From Legionella steelei (lineage in GTDB: Bacteria > Pseudomonadota > Gammaproteobacteria > Legionellales > Legionellaceae), in assembly GCF_001468005.1 (NCBI RefSeq), contig NZ_LNYY01000019.1, positions 963,688-1,027,687 of the forward strand: DNA of 64,000 bases. Reading direction: 5' to 3'. Below are positions 1 to 8,809 of the stretch, piece by piece. A program made the position numbers and the translations under genes. Every line of letters begins with the position of its first letter. Positions within the stretch are counted from its first letter, which is position 1. Below the pieces are notes generated by a model. It worked only from the letters and a program-made list of their open reading frames with translations. It was not told the DNA's origin and did not search any database.

Positions 1-1
1 A

Positions 2-724
2 CAGGCTGAATTGGATCTCGCTCGTACTAAATATAATTTTTCTCTACGCACTAAAAAGCGCCAGACGGATCTCGCAGCAAAACATTTCGCCTCCTTATCT
101 AGTTTAGATGAGGCGAATGAAGGCGCCGAACTTGCGGCGCAACAGATAGTTACTTCAGAGCATAATCTGCAGGGCCTGGCAGCATCTCTTGCGGGTAGTA
201 TTGATGAGCCTGTAGAGAACCATCCATCTTATTTAATAGCAAAAGCAGAATACGAGCAAGCCAAACTGGATTTGCAGCGTACTGAAATTAAAGCCCCGGT
301 CTCTGGAACCATTAGCACGCCTCCCAAACTAGGACAATTCGTCACTAAAGGTTCCATCAGTATGACTTTAGTCGCTAATGAACATCCTTGGATTGAAGCA
401 AACTTTACTGAAAAAGAGTTAACCTATGTGTATCCAGGGCAAAAAGTCATTACGACCATTGATATTTATCCTGGCAAAAAATGGAAAGGTACGGTCCAAA
501 GTTTAAGCCCAGCAACCGGTTCAGAGTTTTCAATTATCCCAGCTCAAAATGCGACAGGAAACTGGGTTAAAATTGCTCAGCGTATTGCAGTACGCATCCA
601 ATTGGAGGCAGATCCTAACAGTCCGCCACTTCGTTCTGGACTGAGCTCCTGGGTGGAAATTGATACAGGACATAAAAGATATTCGTTTAAAAACGCTCCT
701 CTTCCTAAAGTAGGGCAAGGTTAG
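2..724 (+). CDS. HlyD/EmrA-type membrane fusion protein, C-terminal part (5' truncated)
   Basis: The reading frame is open from the left edge, so the true start lies outside the window. The visible 241 residues start in an alpha-helical hairpin, followed by a lipoyl/barrel-sandwich half containing LQRTEIKAPVSGTI, then a beta-barrel region ending in WVEIDTGHK. This is the periplasmic adaptor of tripartite efflux pumps: it sits on the inner membrane and links an exporter to an outer-membrane channel. The next gene on the same strand is a 14-helix MFS exporter, so the pair looks like EmrA-EmrB. The N-terminal membrane anchor is not visible. The substrate is unknown, although Emr systems usually handle hydrophobic drugs. 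Confidence 0.9.
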   Translation, partial: QAELDLARTKYNFSLRTKKRQTDLAAKHFASLSSLDEANEGAELAAQQIVTSEHNLQGLAASLAGSIDEPVENHPSYLIAKAEYEQAKLDLQRTEIKAPVSGTISTPPKLGQFVTKGSISMTLVANEHPWIEANFTEKELTYVYPGQKVITTIDIYPGKKWKGTVQSLSPATGSEFSIIPAQNATGNWVKIAQRIAVRIQLEADPNSPPLRSGLSSWVEIDTGHKRYSFKNAPLPKVGQG

Positions 725-730
725 AACCTT

Positions 731-821
731 TGTAGCCTGGGTGTAGCGCAGCGTAACCCGGGATTATGAAACTCATTTACATGTAGAAACCCGAGTTACG
801 CTGCGCTACACCCAAGCTACA
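731..821. repeat. dispersed palindromic element, copy 1
   Basis: The element starts TGTAGCCTGGGTGTAGCGCA and ends in its imperfect reverse complement, TGCGCTACACCCAAGCTACA. The two arms flank a short spacer, so a transcript would fold into a long hairpin. It fills almost the whole gap between the fusion protein and the MFS exporter, so it would lie inside their probable mRNA. Related copies occur throughout the window. Confidence 0.85.
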
Positions 822-837
822 TTTTATCGATAAACTG

Positions 838-2388
838 ATGAGCTCTATGGCAGAAACATATCAAGCGCCCCCAGGGTCACAAAGAGTATTTATTACATTA
901 TCCGTCATGCTTGCAACCGTAATGCAATCATTGGATACAACCATTGCTAATGTGGCCTTACCTCATATGCAAGGTGGGATGGGAGCAACTCAAGAGCAAA
1001 TTTCTTGGGTTCTTACCTCGTACATTGTTGCAGCAGCCATCTTCACCCCTTTAACTGGTTTTTTGGGAGACCGCTTTGGAAGAAAACGAATTTTTATTTG
1101 GTCAGTAATTGGCTTTACTATTGCTTCCATGCTTTGTGGCGCTGCTCAAAATTTGTCGGAAATTGTATTATTTCGCCTACTCCAAGGCATTTGTGGTGCC
1201 AGTCTGGTTCCCATATCCCAATCCATACTTTTAGACTCTAACCCTCCAGAAAAGCAAGGCTCGGCTATGGCGATTTGGGGTATGGGGGTCATGGTTGGCC
1301 CAATTCTTGGTCCGTCTCTTGGTGGATGGCTTACTGAATATTACAACTGGCGTTGGGTTTTTTATATTAACCTACCCTTTGGAATACTTGCCTGGATCGG
1401 TTTAACCATGTTTCTTCAGGAAAATAAATTAAAAACCGAAAAACATTTTGACTTAATGGGATTTGCATTTTTAAGTATCGCAATAGGTTCATTACAGCTT
1501 TTTCTTGACCGAGGAGAGTCACTGGATTGGCTTAATAGCAATGAAATCATCATTGAAGGATTCGTTGCGCTTATCTGCTTGTATTTGTTTATTGTTCATA
1601 TCCTCACTTCCAAGACCCCTTTTATCGATCCAATTATGTTTAAAGATCGTAATTTTAGTGTCGGGCTTACATTTATTTTTATTATTGGGATTATTTTGCT
1701 GGCAACGATGGCGCTACTCCCGCCATACATGCAAGGTTTAATGAATTATCCAGTCATTGACGTTGGACTACTCTTAGCTCCTAGAGGAGTAGGCACTATG
1801 ACTGCGATGATGATTGTGGGCCGATTATCAGGAAAAATTGATGCACGTTATCAAATTGGTTTGGGATTAATTTTAACTGATTACTCCCTATGGCTAATGA
1901 CCTTATTCAATACGGACATCAGCAGCAGCGACATCATTTCCTCAGGAATCATTCAAGGACTAGGTTTGGGCTTCATTTTTGTTCCCTTATCTACACTCTC
2001 CTTTGCCTCGCTGCCATCACAGTATCGTAACGACGGTACTTCTTTATTTAGCCTACTCAGAAATATCGGGAGCAGTATTGGTATTTCCATTGTCATGACC
2101 AAGTTAGCGCAAAATACACAAGCAAATCATTCAGCGTTTTCCCATTTTATTACTCCATTTAACATCAGCTTAAATCATGCAAATGAATCAGGAGTTTTTA
2201 ATCTACAATCAACACAGGGGCTCGCTATTCTTGATGCAACAGTGAACAAGCAAGCTGTGTTACTGGCTTACTTACAAGATTTTCGCTTCATGATGTGGTT
2301 GGTATTATGTGCGTTCCCTCTTTTGTTTTTACTTAAACCCCCATCCAAAAAAGCTACTACTTCTCAATTATCTGAATTTGAAATATGA
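838..2388 (+). CDS. EmrB/QacA-type MFS multidrug exporter (DHA2 family)
   Basis: This is a 516-residue polytopic inner-membrane protein with about 14 hydrophobic segments, typical of DHA2 drug:proton antiporters. Visible signatures are LDTTIANVALP in the first helix (motif D1), LGDRFGRKRIF after helix 2 (motif A), and a glycine/proline-rich helix 5 around GVMVGPILGPSLGGWL (motif C, antiporter). It follows the EmrA-like adaptor and would export substrates through the adaptor and a TolC-type channel encoded elsewhere. There is no clear ribosome binding site before the ATG at 838, and ATG at 847 is an alternative start. The palindromic element ends only 16 bases upstream. Confidence 0.92.
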   Translation: MSSMAETYQAPPGSQRVFITLSVMLATVMQSLDTTIANVALPHMQGGMGATQEQISWVLTSYIVAAAIFTPLTGFLGDRFGRKRIFIWSVIGFTIASMLCGAAQNLSEIVLFRLLQGICGASLVPISQSILLDSNPPEKQGSAMAIWGMGVMVGPILGPSLGGWLTEYYNWRWVFYINLPFGILAWIGLTMFLQENKLKTEKHFDLMGFAFLSIAIGSLQLFLDRGESLDWLNSNEIIIEGFVALICLYLFIVHILTSKTPFIDPIMFKDRNFSVGLTFIFIIGIILLATMALLPPYMQGLMNYPVIDVGLLLAPRGVGTMTAMMIVGRLSGKIDARYQIGLGLILTDYSLWLMTLFNTDISSSDIISSGIIQGLGLGFIFVPLSTLSFASLPSQYRNDGTSLFSLLRNIGSSIGISIVMTKLAQNTQANHSAFSHFITPFNISLNHANESGVFNLQSTQGLAILDATVNKQAVLLAYLQDFRFMMWLVLCAFPLLFLLKPPSKKATTSQLSEFEI

Positions 2389-2621
2389 TAACCCATGTGA
2401 GCCAGTATAATGGCTGCACATAACGACCTCCTTCCTAACTCGCTGAGGAGAGTGAAGTGCAAGAAGCCGCGAAGCATAGAGCTGAAGTGTACATAAGTAC
2501 ATGAAGATTCGAGCACCGCATCAACGAAGCAATTCATCTCATCAGAAGCTTTAGAATAAGGTCAAATGCATTGACCCACGTTGGCAGTGACTTTTTTAAC
2601 TTTTTTTGGAGGACTTGATCC
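2389..2621. other. intergenic stretch between the exporter and the pan genes
   Basis: No gene is seen here other than the leader ORF that follows. The stretch contains the short palindrome TGTACATAAGTACA at 2488-2501 and a T-rich tract at 2590-2607 just before the leader's Shine-Dalgarno sequence. No convincing terminator for the exporter or promoter for panB was identified. Confidence 0.4.
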
Positions 2622-2699
2622 ATGCGACAGGTACCTAGAGTAGTGTTTCTCGCTGTTCATAATGCTTGCTTCATTTTATTAAGGGGTAAGGCAATATGA
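2622..2699 (+). CDS. 25-residue leader ORF overlapping the panB start
   Basis: The ATG at 2622 is preceded by a near-perfect Shine-Dalgarno GGAGGA (2608-2613) with 8 bases of spacing. The frame encodes MRQVPRVVFLAVHNACFILL followed by RGKAI and stops at TGA 2697-2699. That stop overlaps the panB ATG (2696-2698) in an ATGA arrangement, the classic geometry of translational coupling. The peptide is rich in Val, Leu and Ile, which is notable because PanB consumes the valine precursor 2-oxoisovalerate. It is a candidate regulatory leader peptide; no family is recognised. The strong SD and overlap favour translation, but conservation was not tested. Confidence 0.6.
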   Translation: MRQVPRVVFLAVHNACFILLRGKAI

Positions 2700-3484
2700 A
2701 AATCCATGATTTCAAACGTAAAAAAGAAGAACAACAAAAAATTTCCATGATTACCTGCTACGATTATCCATCTGCCTGCATTGTAGCTGAATCGAACATT
2801 GATTGTGTTCTGGTGGGTGATTCTGTAGCTATGGCTGTCCACGGCCATGAAACAACAGTTACGGCAACTATGGAGATGATGATACTTCATACACAGGCCG
2901 TAGCACGTGGGATAAAACAGCAATTTTTAATCAGTGACCTCCCTTTTTTAGGTCATAAGACCTCATTACCCCAAACTGTAGAACATGTAAAAAGTCTTTT
3001 GCAGGCAGGTGCACATGCAGTGAAAATTGAAGGAGGTGATACCGATACGTGTCACACTATTTCTTATTTAGTCAATGCAGGAGTTCCCGTTATTGGTCAT
3101 ATTGGTTTAACACCGCAATCCATTCATCAATTAGGTGGCTATAAAGTCCAAGGGAAAAATCAAGAACAAGCAGAAAAACTAATACAGCAAGCACTTGATT
3201 TAGAGGCGGCGGGTTGTTTTGCTCTTGTCATCGAATGTGTCCCCCAACAATTGGCACAAGCAATCACCCAGTCTTTGGATATACCTACTATTGGAATTGG
3301 AGCAGGATCTAATACTGATGGTCAAGTACTTGTTTGGCATGACATGTTAGGTTTACAAACTGATTTTAATCCAAAGTTTGTTAAACGCTACATTCAAGGT
3401 AAAGACATTCTGCTGAATGCGTTAAATACTTATGTGCAACAAGTTCAACAACTGAGCTTCCCAACAGCCGAGCATTCATTTTAA
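2696..3484 (+). CDS. panB: 3-methyl-2-oxobutanoate hydroxymethyltransferase
   Basis: PanB transfers a hydroxymethyl group from methylenetetrahydrofolate to 2-oxoisovalerate, giving ketopantoate, the first committed step of pantothenate (coenzyme A) synthesis in the cytosol. At 262 residues it has the normal family length. Visible signatures are MITCYDYPSA near the N-terminus, CVLVGDSVAM with the Mg-binding Asp, AVKIEGG, VIGHIGLTPQS, and TIGIGAGSNTDGQVLVWHDM near the C-terminus. It has its own ribosome site (AAGGGG at about 2681-2686) and also overlaps an upstream leader ORF. panC follows about 160 bases downstream after a palindromic element. No panD is present in the window. Confidence 0.97.
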   Translation: MKIHDFKRKKEEQQKISMITCYDYPSACIVAESNIDCVLVGDSVAMAVHGHETTVTATMEMMILHTQAVARGIKQQFLISDLPFLGHKTSLPQTVEHVKSLLQAGAHAVKIEGGDTDTCHTISYLVNAGVPVIGHIGLTPQSIHQLGGYKVQGKNQEQAEKLIQQALDLEAAGCFALVIECVPQQLAQAITQSLDIPTIGIGAGSNTDGQVLVWHDMLGLQTDFNPKFVKRYIQGKDILLNALNTYVQQVQQLSFPTAEHSF

Positions 3485-3521
3485 TTAGAAATTGTAACTA
3501 TTCACATAAAAGTGTCTTAAT

Positions 3522-3586
3522 TGTAGCGTAACCCGGGTTTAGTCCTGACTTCTCGGGTTACAGCAGACGCCTTCACCCAGGCTACA
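3522..3586. repeat. dispersed palindromic element, copy 2
   Basis: This shorter variant begins TGTAGCGTAACCCGGG and ends CTTCACCCAGGCTACA, with an internal CCCGGGTTT/TCTCGGGTTA inverted pair. It lies between panB and panC. Confidence 0.75.
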
Positions 3587-3640
3587 ATGCCGATGACAAC
3601 TCTATTGTGTGAATGCGTCCATAATTTCATAGGAGTTACC

Positions 3641-4405
3641 ATGCAAATTTTCCACAATCTTGACGAATGGATAAGCTTTCGTAAAACTTTATCTCCCCAA
3701 TTAACACTTGGCTTTGCACCAACAATGGGTAATTTACACGCAGGACATGCGTCATTGTTTTTAACCAGCAGCAAAGAAAACAACCATACTGTTTCAAGCT
3801 TATTTGTCAATCCAACGCAATTTAATCAAGCTGACGACTTTAATAATTATCCTCGCACTTTAGAAGCCGATCTTAAGATTATGGAAGATTCTGGCGTTGA
3901 TTTTTGCATCCTTCCTAATGAACAATCAATGTATGCTGATAAATACAATTACCAGATTCAGGAAAAGCAACTTTGCCAACTGATGGAGGGGACGCATAGA
4001 CCAGGACACTTTAATGGAGTATTAACTGTAGTAATGAAATTGCTCAACTTGGTCAAACCGCATCGAGCTTATTTTGGGGAAAAGGATTATCAGCAATACC
4101 TCTTAATTCAAGGCATGGTTAAGGCCTTGTTTATGGACATCGAAATTAAGGCCTGCCCAACCATTCGTGAATCAAGTGGCTTGGCTTACAGCTCACGCAA
4201 CAACCGCCTTGATGGCGCGCAAAAAGCGTTAGCTGAAGAGTTTGCCGCCTTATTTCAACAAAAAGAACTAACATGTGCGCAAATCATCAACCAATTAACA
4301 GCAAGAGAGATTGTTGTAGAATATGTTGAAGAGCACCTAAATCGCCGTTTTGCGGCAATACGAATTGGCAACATAAGACTTATTGATAATTACTTATTAG
4401 GGTAA
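3641..4405 (+). CDS. panC: pantothenate synthetase (pantoate-beta-alanine ligase)
   Basis: PanC joins pantoate and beta-alanine with ATP to make pantothenate, the step after ketopantoate reduction. The 254-residue protein shows the nucleotidyltransferase HIGH-like motif ([15 protein letters not shown]), then [19 protein letters not shown], and [10 protein letters not shown] with ligand-binding residues. The start is placed at 3641 because AGGAG (3631-3635) precedes it at the right distance and the protein then begins [10 protein letters not shown], as in PanC. An in-frame ATG at 3587 would add 18 unlikely residues. The C-terminus is somewhat shorter than in the E. coli enzyme. Confidence 0.96.
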   Translation: MQIFHNLDEWISFRKTLSPQLTLGFAPTMGNLHAGHASLFLTSSKENNHTVSSLFVNPTQFNQADDFNNYPRTLEADLKIMEDSGVDFCILPNEQSMYADKYNYQIQEKQLCQLMEGTHRPGHFNGVLTVVMKLLNLVKPHRAYFGEKDYQQYLLIQGMVKALFMDIEIKACPTIRESSGLAYSSRNNRLDGAQKALAEEFAALFQQKELTCAQIINQLTAREIVVEYVEEHLNRRFAAIRIGNIRLIDNYLLG

Positions 4406-4436
4406 GGGATTAGCTGAAAATTGAACTTATCTTAAT

Positions 4437-4517
4437 GCAACGTATTCTGGCTGTTTGCAGCCAGGATCCAATAAATGCATTTCTTGAAATCCTGGTTGCC
4501 TGCAATCAGGTTACAAC
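4437..4517. repeat. degenerate palindromic element between convergent genes
   Basis: The stretch has inverted blocks (TTCTGGCTG...CAGCCAGGATCC and ATCCTGGTTGCC...AATCAGGTTACAA). Its outer end, read on the minus strand as TTGTAACCTGATTGCAGG, resembles the TGTAGCCTGGGTGCAGC end of the dispersed family. It lies between the converging panC and NRPS-like genes and overlaps the last codons of the latter. It could instead act as a bidirectional terminator. Confidence 0.4.
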
Positions 4518-7500
4518 AACTCGGGAATTGCTTCGCCTGAAACGCCTTCAGTAACCGCAGGTTGTCGAGCAACTTGCTGATGTTGGGTTCCAAGAGCAGT
4601 CGATTGAGCGGGAATTCCCGACCAATGGGTATTTTCAGGTAAACGCTCACCTTTCATCAATAAAGAAAGGCTGCCGAGAGAAGAGTTTTCTTCCATTAGC
4701 GTATTGTAGAGAACAATTGAACCAACCCCTACATTACAACCCGAACCAATAGTCACATTAGAGACTTTAAATATTCTATCTTCATAAAGGTGAGTTTGAA
4801 TGATTGTCTCAGCGTTAATGCATACATCATTGCCTATCGTAATTAAATCAAACTCTGAAAACTCAGCACTGTCTGTGAAAATCCTTTTACCGGCTTTAGT
4901 TCCTAAACAACGATGTATCCAAAGTGCAAAAGGAGTTCCTAAAACTTTGTTCGTTAAATGCGGGTTCGTATAATAGTTATATGAATACTCAATAACATCA
5001 TTTTTCCAAATAAAAGGATCCCAAATAGCCTTGGTTAAAGGTTTTAATTTACCGAGCATAAGCCATTTAAGCGCGACCAATACACCAACAAGGCAGACTG
5101 TAAAGAACATTTCAGCTGGAGGTAAAACCAGAGCTGTAGTAAGCCAAGAGTATTCGCTTAACATATAATCTAAAACATAAAGCATATTGAATAACGCAAT
5201 CAATGAGAATGTTGATGGTAAAATAATTCGTATAAACTCAATAGCTAGACGCATACGATAGAGTTTTTTAGAGGGATAAAACGTATCCTTATCAGAAAAA
5301 CCAACAAATAACTCTCGCTTTGGCAGAAAGACTGCCGGCGAACCCAACCAAGCAGAATGAGGCTCCTTTGCTTTGTCTCCTGGTGGCGTCACAGATAAAC
5401 ATCCTAATAAGGCACCTTCTCCCATCGACTTACCTGAAGACAATAAACTTACATTACCTACGAAAGCTCTTCGTCCAACAGTTACTGGAGCAAAAGAAAT
5501 AAAACCATTGCAAACGCTAGGCCAAGCTAAAGCGACGGAACTGGCGGTAAATCCACCTTCTTCAATAGTTACTAGGTCAGGAATAATATGGGGGGTTTCT
5601 CCCATCTCGACCCCTTTGCCTAGCTTTGCACCAAGTAAGCGTAAGAACATAGGTAAATACAAGGTGTCCGCCATTACTGAAATTTCATCACCATCCAATA
5701 ATTTCACCATGATCCAGTGGCGGAAATAATAAAAGCTCTTTAAGGGATATTCGCCAGGTTTTATCTTATCCATAATGATCTTTTTACAGATCACTATGCA
5801 TAAATAGTATAGTACTAAGAAGAGTATTGCCCCTAAAGGTATTGCAAAAAACATCGTAGTAAAATAATGGCTTTGATCGTAGTAATAACTGATCAAAGAG
5901 ATGGAAGGAATTAAGCATAGGTAATACACTACCATCACAAAAACGACGCCTAAATAATGCAAAATACCGAAAAGAGTATTTTCCAACATAGTAGACTCTT
6001 CTACCGCAATCTTTTTCCGGGTTATGTGGTCAACCGGAGCCATACCAGGCAATGCAGGAGAACCAGAAAAATAAGCCCCTTGAGGAATTAAACCTTGATC
6101 GTGAAGCATGGACATGTCATCCAAAATCCCATTATCTTCGATCTGTGTATTTAAACCCACAACCGCACGTGAGCCTACAAAACAATTATTGCCTATGTTG
6201 ATAGTACCTATTTTTAACCAGCCATCTTCAACTATATAGCCGTTAAGTCTACAGTCGGCCCCTATAGAAGTATTATCTCCTATAGTTAACAAATCATGAG
6301 CAGAAACCTGCATAGAGCCCAAATGGCAGTTCTTCCCTATTTTGGCTCCTAATAATCGATAATATATAGCTGCTAATGGGGAACCAACCAAAAATTTACC
6401 TAAAAACAAATTCTTAAGCAGCCTTTGTACTAGCCACCAGCGAAAATAAAACCACCCCCAAAGCGGGTATTCACCTGGTTTCACTCGCCCAAGTAATATC
6501 CACTTCAAACAGATCGTAATAAATAACGAAATGATGGGCATAGATAAAAACAAGGCTAAAAATGCAAGCTGTGACTCTCTGGAAATAATTGAATACTCAG
6601 AGCTCACCCAGCTATAACACAAAATAACGGCCAATAGTTGTAAGGTACCTACTGCATATTGCAACAAGCATCCAAAAAATTGACCAACACCACACAAATA
6701 ATACTTCCACTGCGGTGCTCTATATTTTTTCTTGGCCGCTTGTTCTTCGCTTACTTGTGGATTGGCATTAGGGTCATTAAATTTCTGCTCTAACTGGCCA
6801 ATTGTTGGATTTTTATACAAATCAAGAATTGAGATATTCTTTAACGCAGGTATTTTGCGTAAGTTAGAAATCACTTTAGCCGCATGTAACGAGTGCCCAC
6901 CTAAATCATAAAAAAAGTCTGCAGTTACAGAAATATTGATACAATCAAACACCTTTTCCCAGACATGAGCAATTTCTCGAGCAAGTTCAGACTCAGGTGC
7001 TTTATAAATACTGTCTATCTTTTGCTGTGCCGGTTTGGGCAACTTTTTTCGGTTTACTTTGCCGCTCGCTAACACAGGAAAATTGTCTATAATTTCAATT
7101 AATGCAGGTAGCATATAATCAGGTAGGCGCGCTCTTAAAAAGATTTTAAGTTCATTTGCATCCAGCACATGATTGTTATCAAGGAGCACATAAGCAACAA
7201 GGGTAGGTTGTTCCAATTCTTGTAAAGAAACTACCGCTTGCTTAATTCCAGCATATTGCATGATCACGGTTTCAATTTCGTTTAGTTCAATACGAAATCC
7301 ACGTAATTTTATTTGATCATCCACTCGCCCTGCAAAACGCAGGTTCCCATTAGGCGCTTTGGAAACCAAATCACCTGTGCGATATAAACGTTGATTGTTG
7401 TTTGCTGGATTGAGGACAAATTTTTCCGCCGTACTCTCGGGACGATTGACGTAACCACGCGCCAAAGCAATCCCTGCAATACACAACTCACCCTCCTCAC

Positions 7501-8512
7501 CATCCGCCACTTCTCGCAATTGTTCATCCACAATCAGTACTTCATAACCTGGTAAAGGTTGTCCAATAGTGATTTCTTTGTCGGAATGACATTCTGCATA
7601 AGTCGCGATGATCGTTGCTTCAGTAGGACCATACGTGTTGACTATCCTTAGACCGTCTCTACTCCAACGTGCGACTAACGTAGCCGGGCAGGTTTCTCCG
7701 CCCAAAATTAAAAGACGCAAATCAGGCAATTGTCCCTCTAACGTAGACAATAGAGTAGGCACTGTTGAAAAAACACTAACACGGTGTTGTTGTAAAAAAG
7801 AAATTAAACCTAAGCCTGAACGGATTTCTTTTGTCGTACACGCAATAAGAGCAGCACCATTAGCAAAAGCCATCCAAAACTCTTCTAAAGAAGCATCAAA
7901 TGCTAAAGAAAATCCTTGATATACTCTATCATTACTGGTTATATCGTAAAGTGTGCTCGCAACGTCTACATAGTGACAAATGCTACGATGCGTAATTTCC
8001 ACTCCCTTAGGTTTTCCTGTTGAACCTGAAGTGTAGATGATGTAACACAAATCATCGGGATTCAAATCATCTTGAATCAACCTTTGTGCAGGGCGTTTAG
8101 AAATTTCGTCAGCAAGCGCATCAACTCTATAAGTAGTAGGCCATGTCAGATTTTTTTGGGCTTGCACGGAAGACGTTAAAACTGCATTGAAAGGCAAATC
8201 AGAAAAAATGTGGTTAATACGCTCATCAGGATAATCCACTTCAATAGGTACATAAGCAGCACCTGTTTTCAAAGTAGCGAGTATTGCAACATAGCATTCT
8301 ACAGAGCGTTCTAATAGAATACCAACAATACTTCCTTTGGATATTTTGTTCTCGGAAAGGAAATGAGCTAATTGATTTGCGCGATGTTCTAATTCTTGAT
8401 AAGAAATAAAAGCGTTATCACAAATCAATGCGATGTTGCTTGAGTAATTATCAACTGTTTTTTCAAAAAAATGATGCAATTGCATAGTGTTATAACCGGG
8501 TGAAAAACTCAA
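4511..8512 (-). CDS. NRPS-like membrane synthetase of Pls/PosA type (A-T-six TM-three LbH domains)
   Basis: The protein has 1,333 residues in order: an adenylation domain (about 1-500; YTSGSTGKPKG 160-170, NTYGPTEAT 292-300, YRTGD 377-381, GKVNRKKLP with K485); a carrier domain with phosphopantetheine Ser541 in DLGGHSL; then three repeats of two membrane segments plus a left-handed beta-helix (hexapeptide) domain (membrane pairs near 605-675, 850-920 and 1095-1165). There is no condensation or thioesterase domain. This matches the layout and size of streptomycete epsilon-poly-L-lysine synthetase. Hand alignment to GrsA gives specificity residues D206 A207 E210 S249 I269 G271 T293 I301 I302 K485, close to lysine-type codes. 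The TTG start at 8512 is supported by GGAG nine bases upstream; ATG at 8485 is an alternative without a good site. The product is unproven. Confidence 0.85.
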   Translation of the reverse strand: MSFSPGYNTMQLHHFFEKTVDNYSSNIALICDNAFISYQELEHRANQLAHFLSENKISKGSIVGILLERSVECYVAILATLKTGAAYVPIEVDYPDERINHIFSDLPFNAVLTSSVQAQKNLTWPTTYRVDALADEISKRPAQRLIQDDLNPDDLCYIIYTSGSTGKPKGVEITHRSICHYVDVASTLYDITSNDRVYQGFSLAFDASLEEFWMAFANGAALIACTTKEIRSGLGLISFLQQHRVSVFSTVPTLLSTLEGQLPDLRLLILGGETCPATLVARWSRDGLRIVNTYGPTEATIIATYAECHSDKEITIGQPLPGYEVLIVDEQLREVADGEEGELCIAGIALARGYVNRPESTAEKFVLNPANNNQRLYRTGDLVSKAPNGNLRFAGRVDDQIKLRGFRIELNEIETVIMQYAGIKQAVVSLQELEQPTLVAYVLLDNNHVLDANELKIFLRARLPDYMLPALIEIIDNFPVLASGKVNRKKLPKPAQQKIDSIYKAPESELAREIAHVWEKVFDCINISVTADFFYDLGGHSLHAAKVISNLRKIPALKNISILDLYKNPTIGQLEQKFNDPNANPQVSEEQAAKKKYRAPQWKYYLCGVGQFFGCLLQYAVGTLQLLAVILCYSWVSSEYSIISRESQLAFLALFLSMPIISLFITICLKWILLGRVKPGEYPLWGWFYFRWWLVQRLLKNLFLGKFLVGSPLAAIYYRLLGAKIGKNCHLGSMQVSAHDLLTIGDNTSIGADCRLNGYIVEDGWLKIGTINIGNNCFVGSRAVVGLNTQIEDNGILDDMSMLHDQGLIPQGAYFSGSPALPGMAPVDHITRKKIAVEESTMLENTLFGILHYLGVVFVMVVYYLCLIPSISLISYYYDQSHYFTTMFFAIPLGAILFLVLYYLCIVICKKIIMDKIKPGEYPLKSFYYFRHWIMVKLLDGDEISVMADTLYLPMFLRLLGAKLGKGVEMGETPHIIPDLVTIEEGGFTASSVALAWPSVCNGFISFAPVTVGRRAFVGNVSLLSSGKSMGEGALLGCLSVTPPGDKAKEPHSAWLGSPAVFLPKRELFVGFSDKDTFYPSKKLYRMRLAIEFIRIILPSTFSLIALFNMLYVLDYMLSEYSWLTTALVLPPAEMFFTVCLVGVLVALKWLMLGKLKPLTKAIWDPFIWKNDVIEYSYNYYTNPHLTNKVLGTPFALWIHRCLGTKAGKRIFTDSAEFSEFDLITIGNDVCINAETIIQTHLYEDRIFKVSNVTIGSGCNVGVGSIVLYNTLMEENSSLGSLSLLMKGERLPENTHWSGIPAQSTALGTQHQQVARQPAVTEGVSGEAIPELL

Positions 8513-8809
8513 ATTGGTTGACTCCTACTAATTGCGCTATTTTTCCACAGTTTAATTGATTTAATTGCTTATTTTTAACAAAAAAAGCGAGCAAGAGCGT
8601 TTATTCTCAATATATTATATTTAGCATCAATAGTAAAAGGCTTATGGAAAAAAACACAGAAGTAAGACTATAATTTTGGGGATTATAATTGTTTGTCGAA
8701 TTACAATCGAGCCTATTGAAATAATTTTTTTCAATATTTATTTTCAATGCTACTAGGGCCTGTTTACAGACCCTAATCTAGTCCTCTCTCGACTAAGAAG
8801 AACAACTCA
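8513..8809. other. AT-rich intergenic region upstream of the NRPS-like gene
   Basis: Nothing coding is recognised in about 297 bases. Inverted repeats are visible: TATAAT...ATTATA near 8671-8689, ATTGAAA...TTTTTCAAT near 8716-8738, and TAGGG-CTGTTTACAG-CCCTA near 8756-8776. The last has a partial relative at about 52826-52839. This region must contain the promoter of the NRPS-like gene and the 3' end of the hydrolase transcript, but no -35/-10 pair stands out. Confidence 0.4.

Noticed and set aside
2400-2620. Remnant of a gene or mobile element downstream of the MFS exporter.
   Set aside because: Apart from one 14-base palindrome no inverted ends, coding remnant or target duplication could be found.
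5373-5729. Plus-strand open frames of 60-118 codons inside the NRPS-like gene.
   Set aside because: They are antisense to well-defined domains, have no ribosome sites and resemble no protein family.
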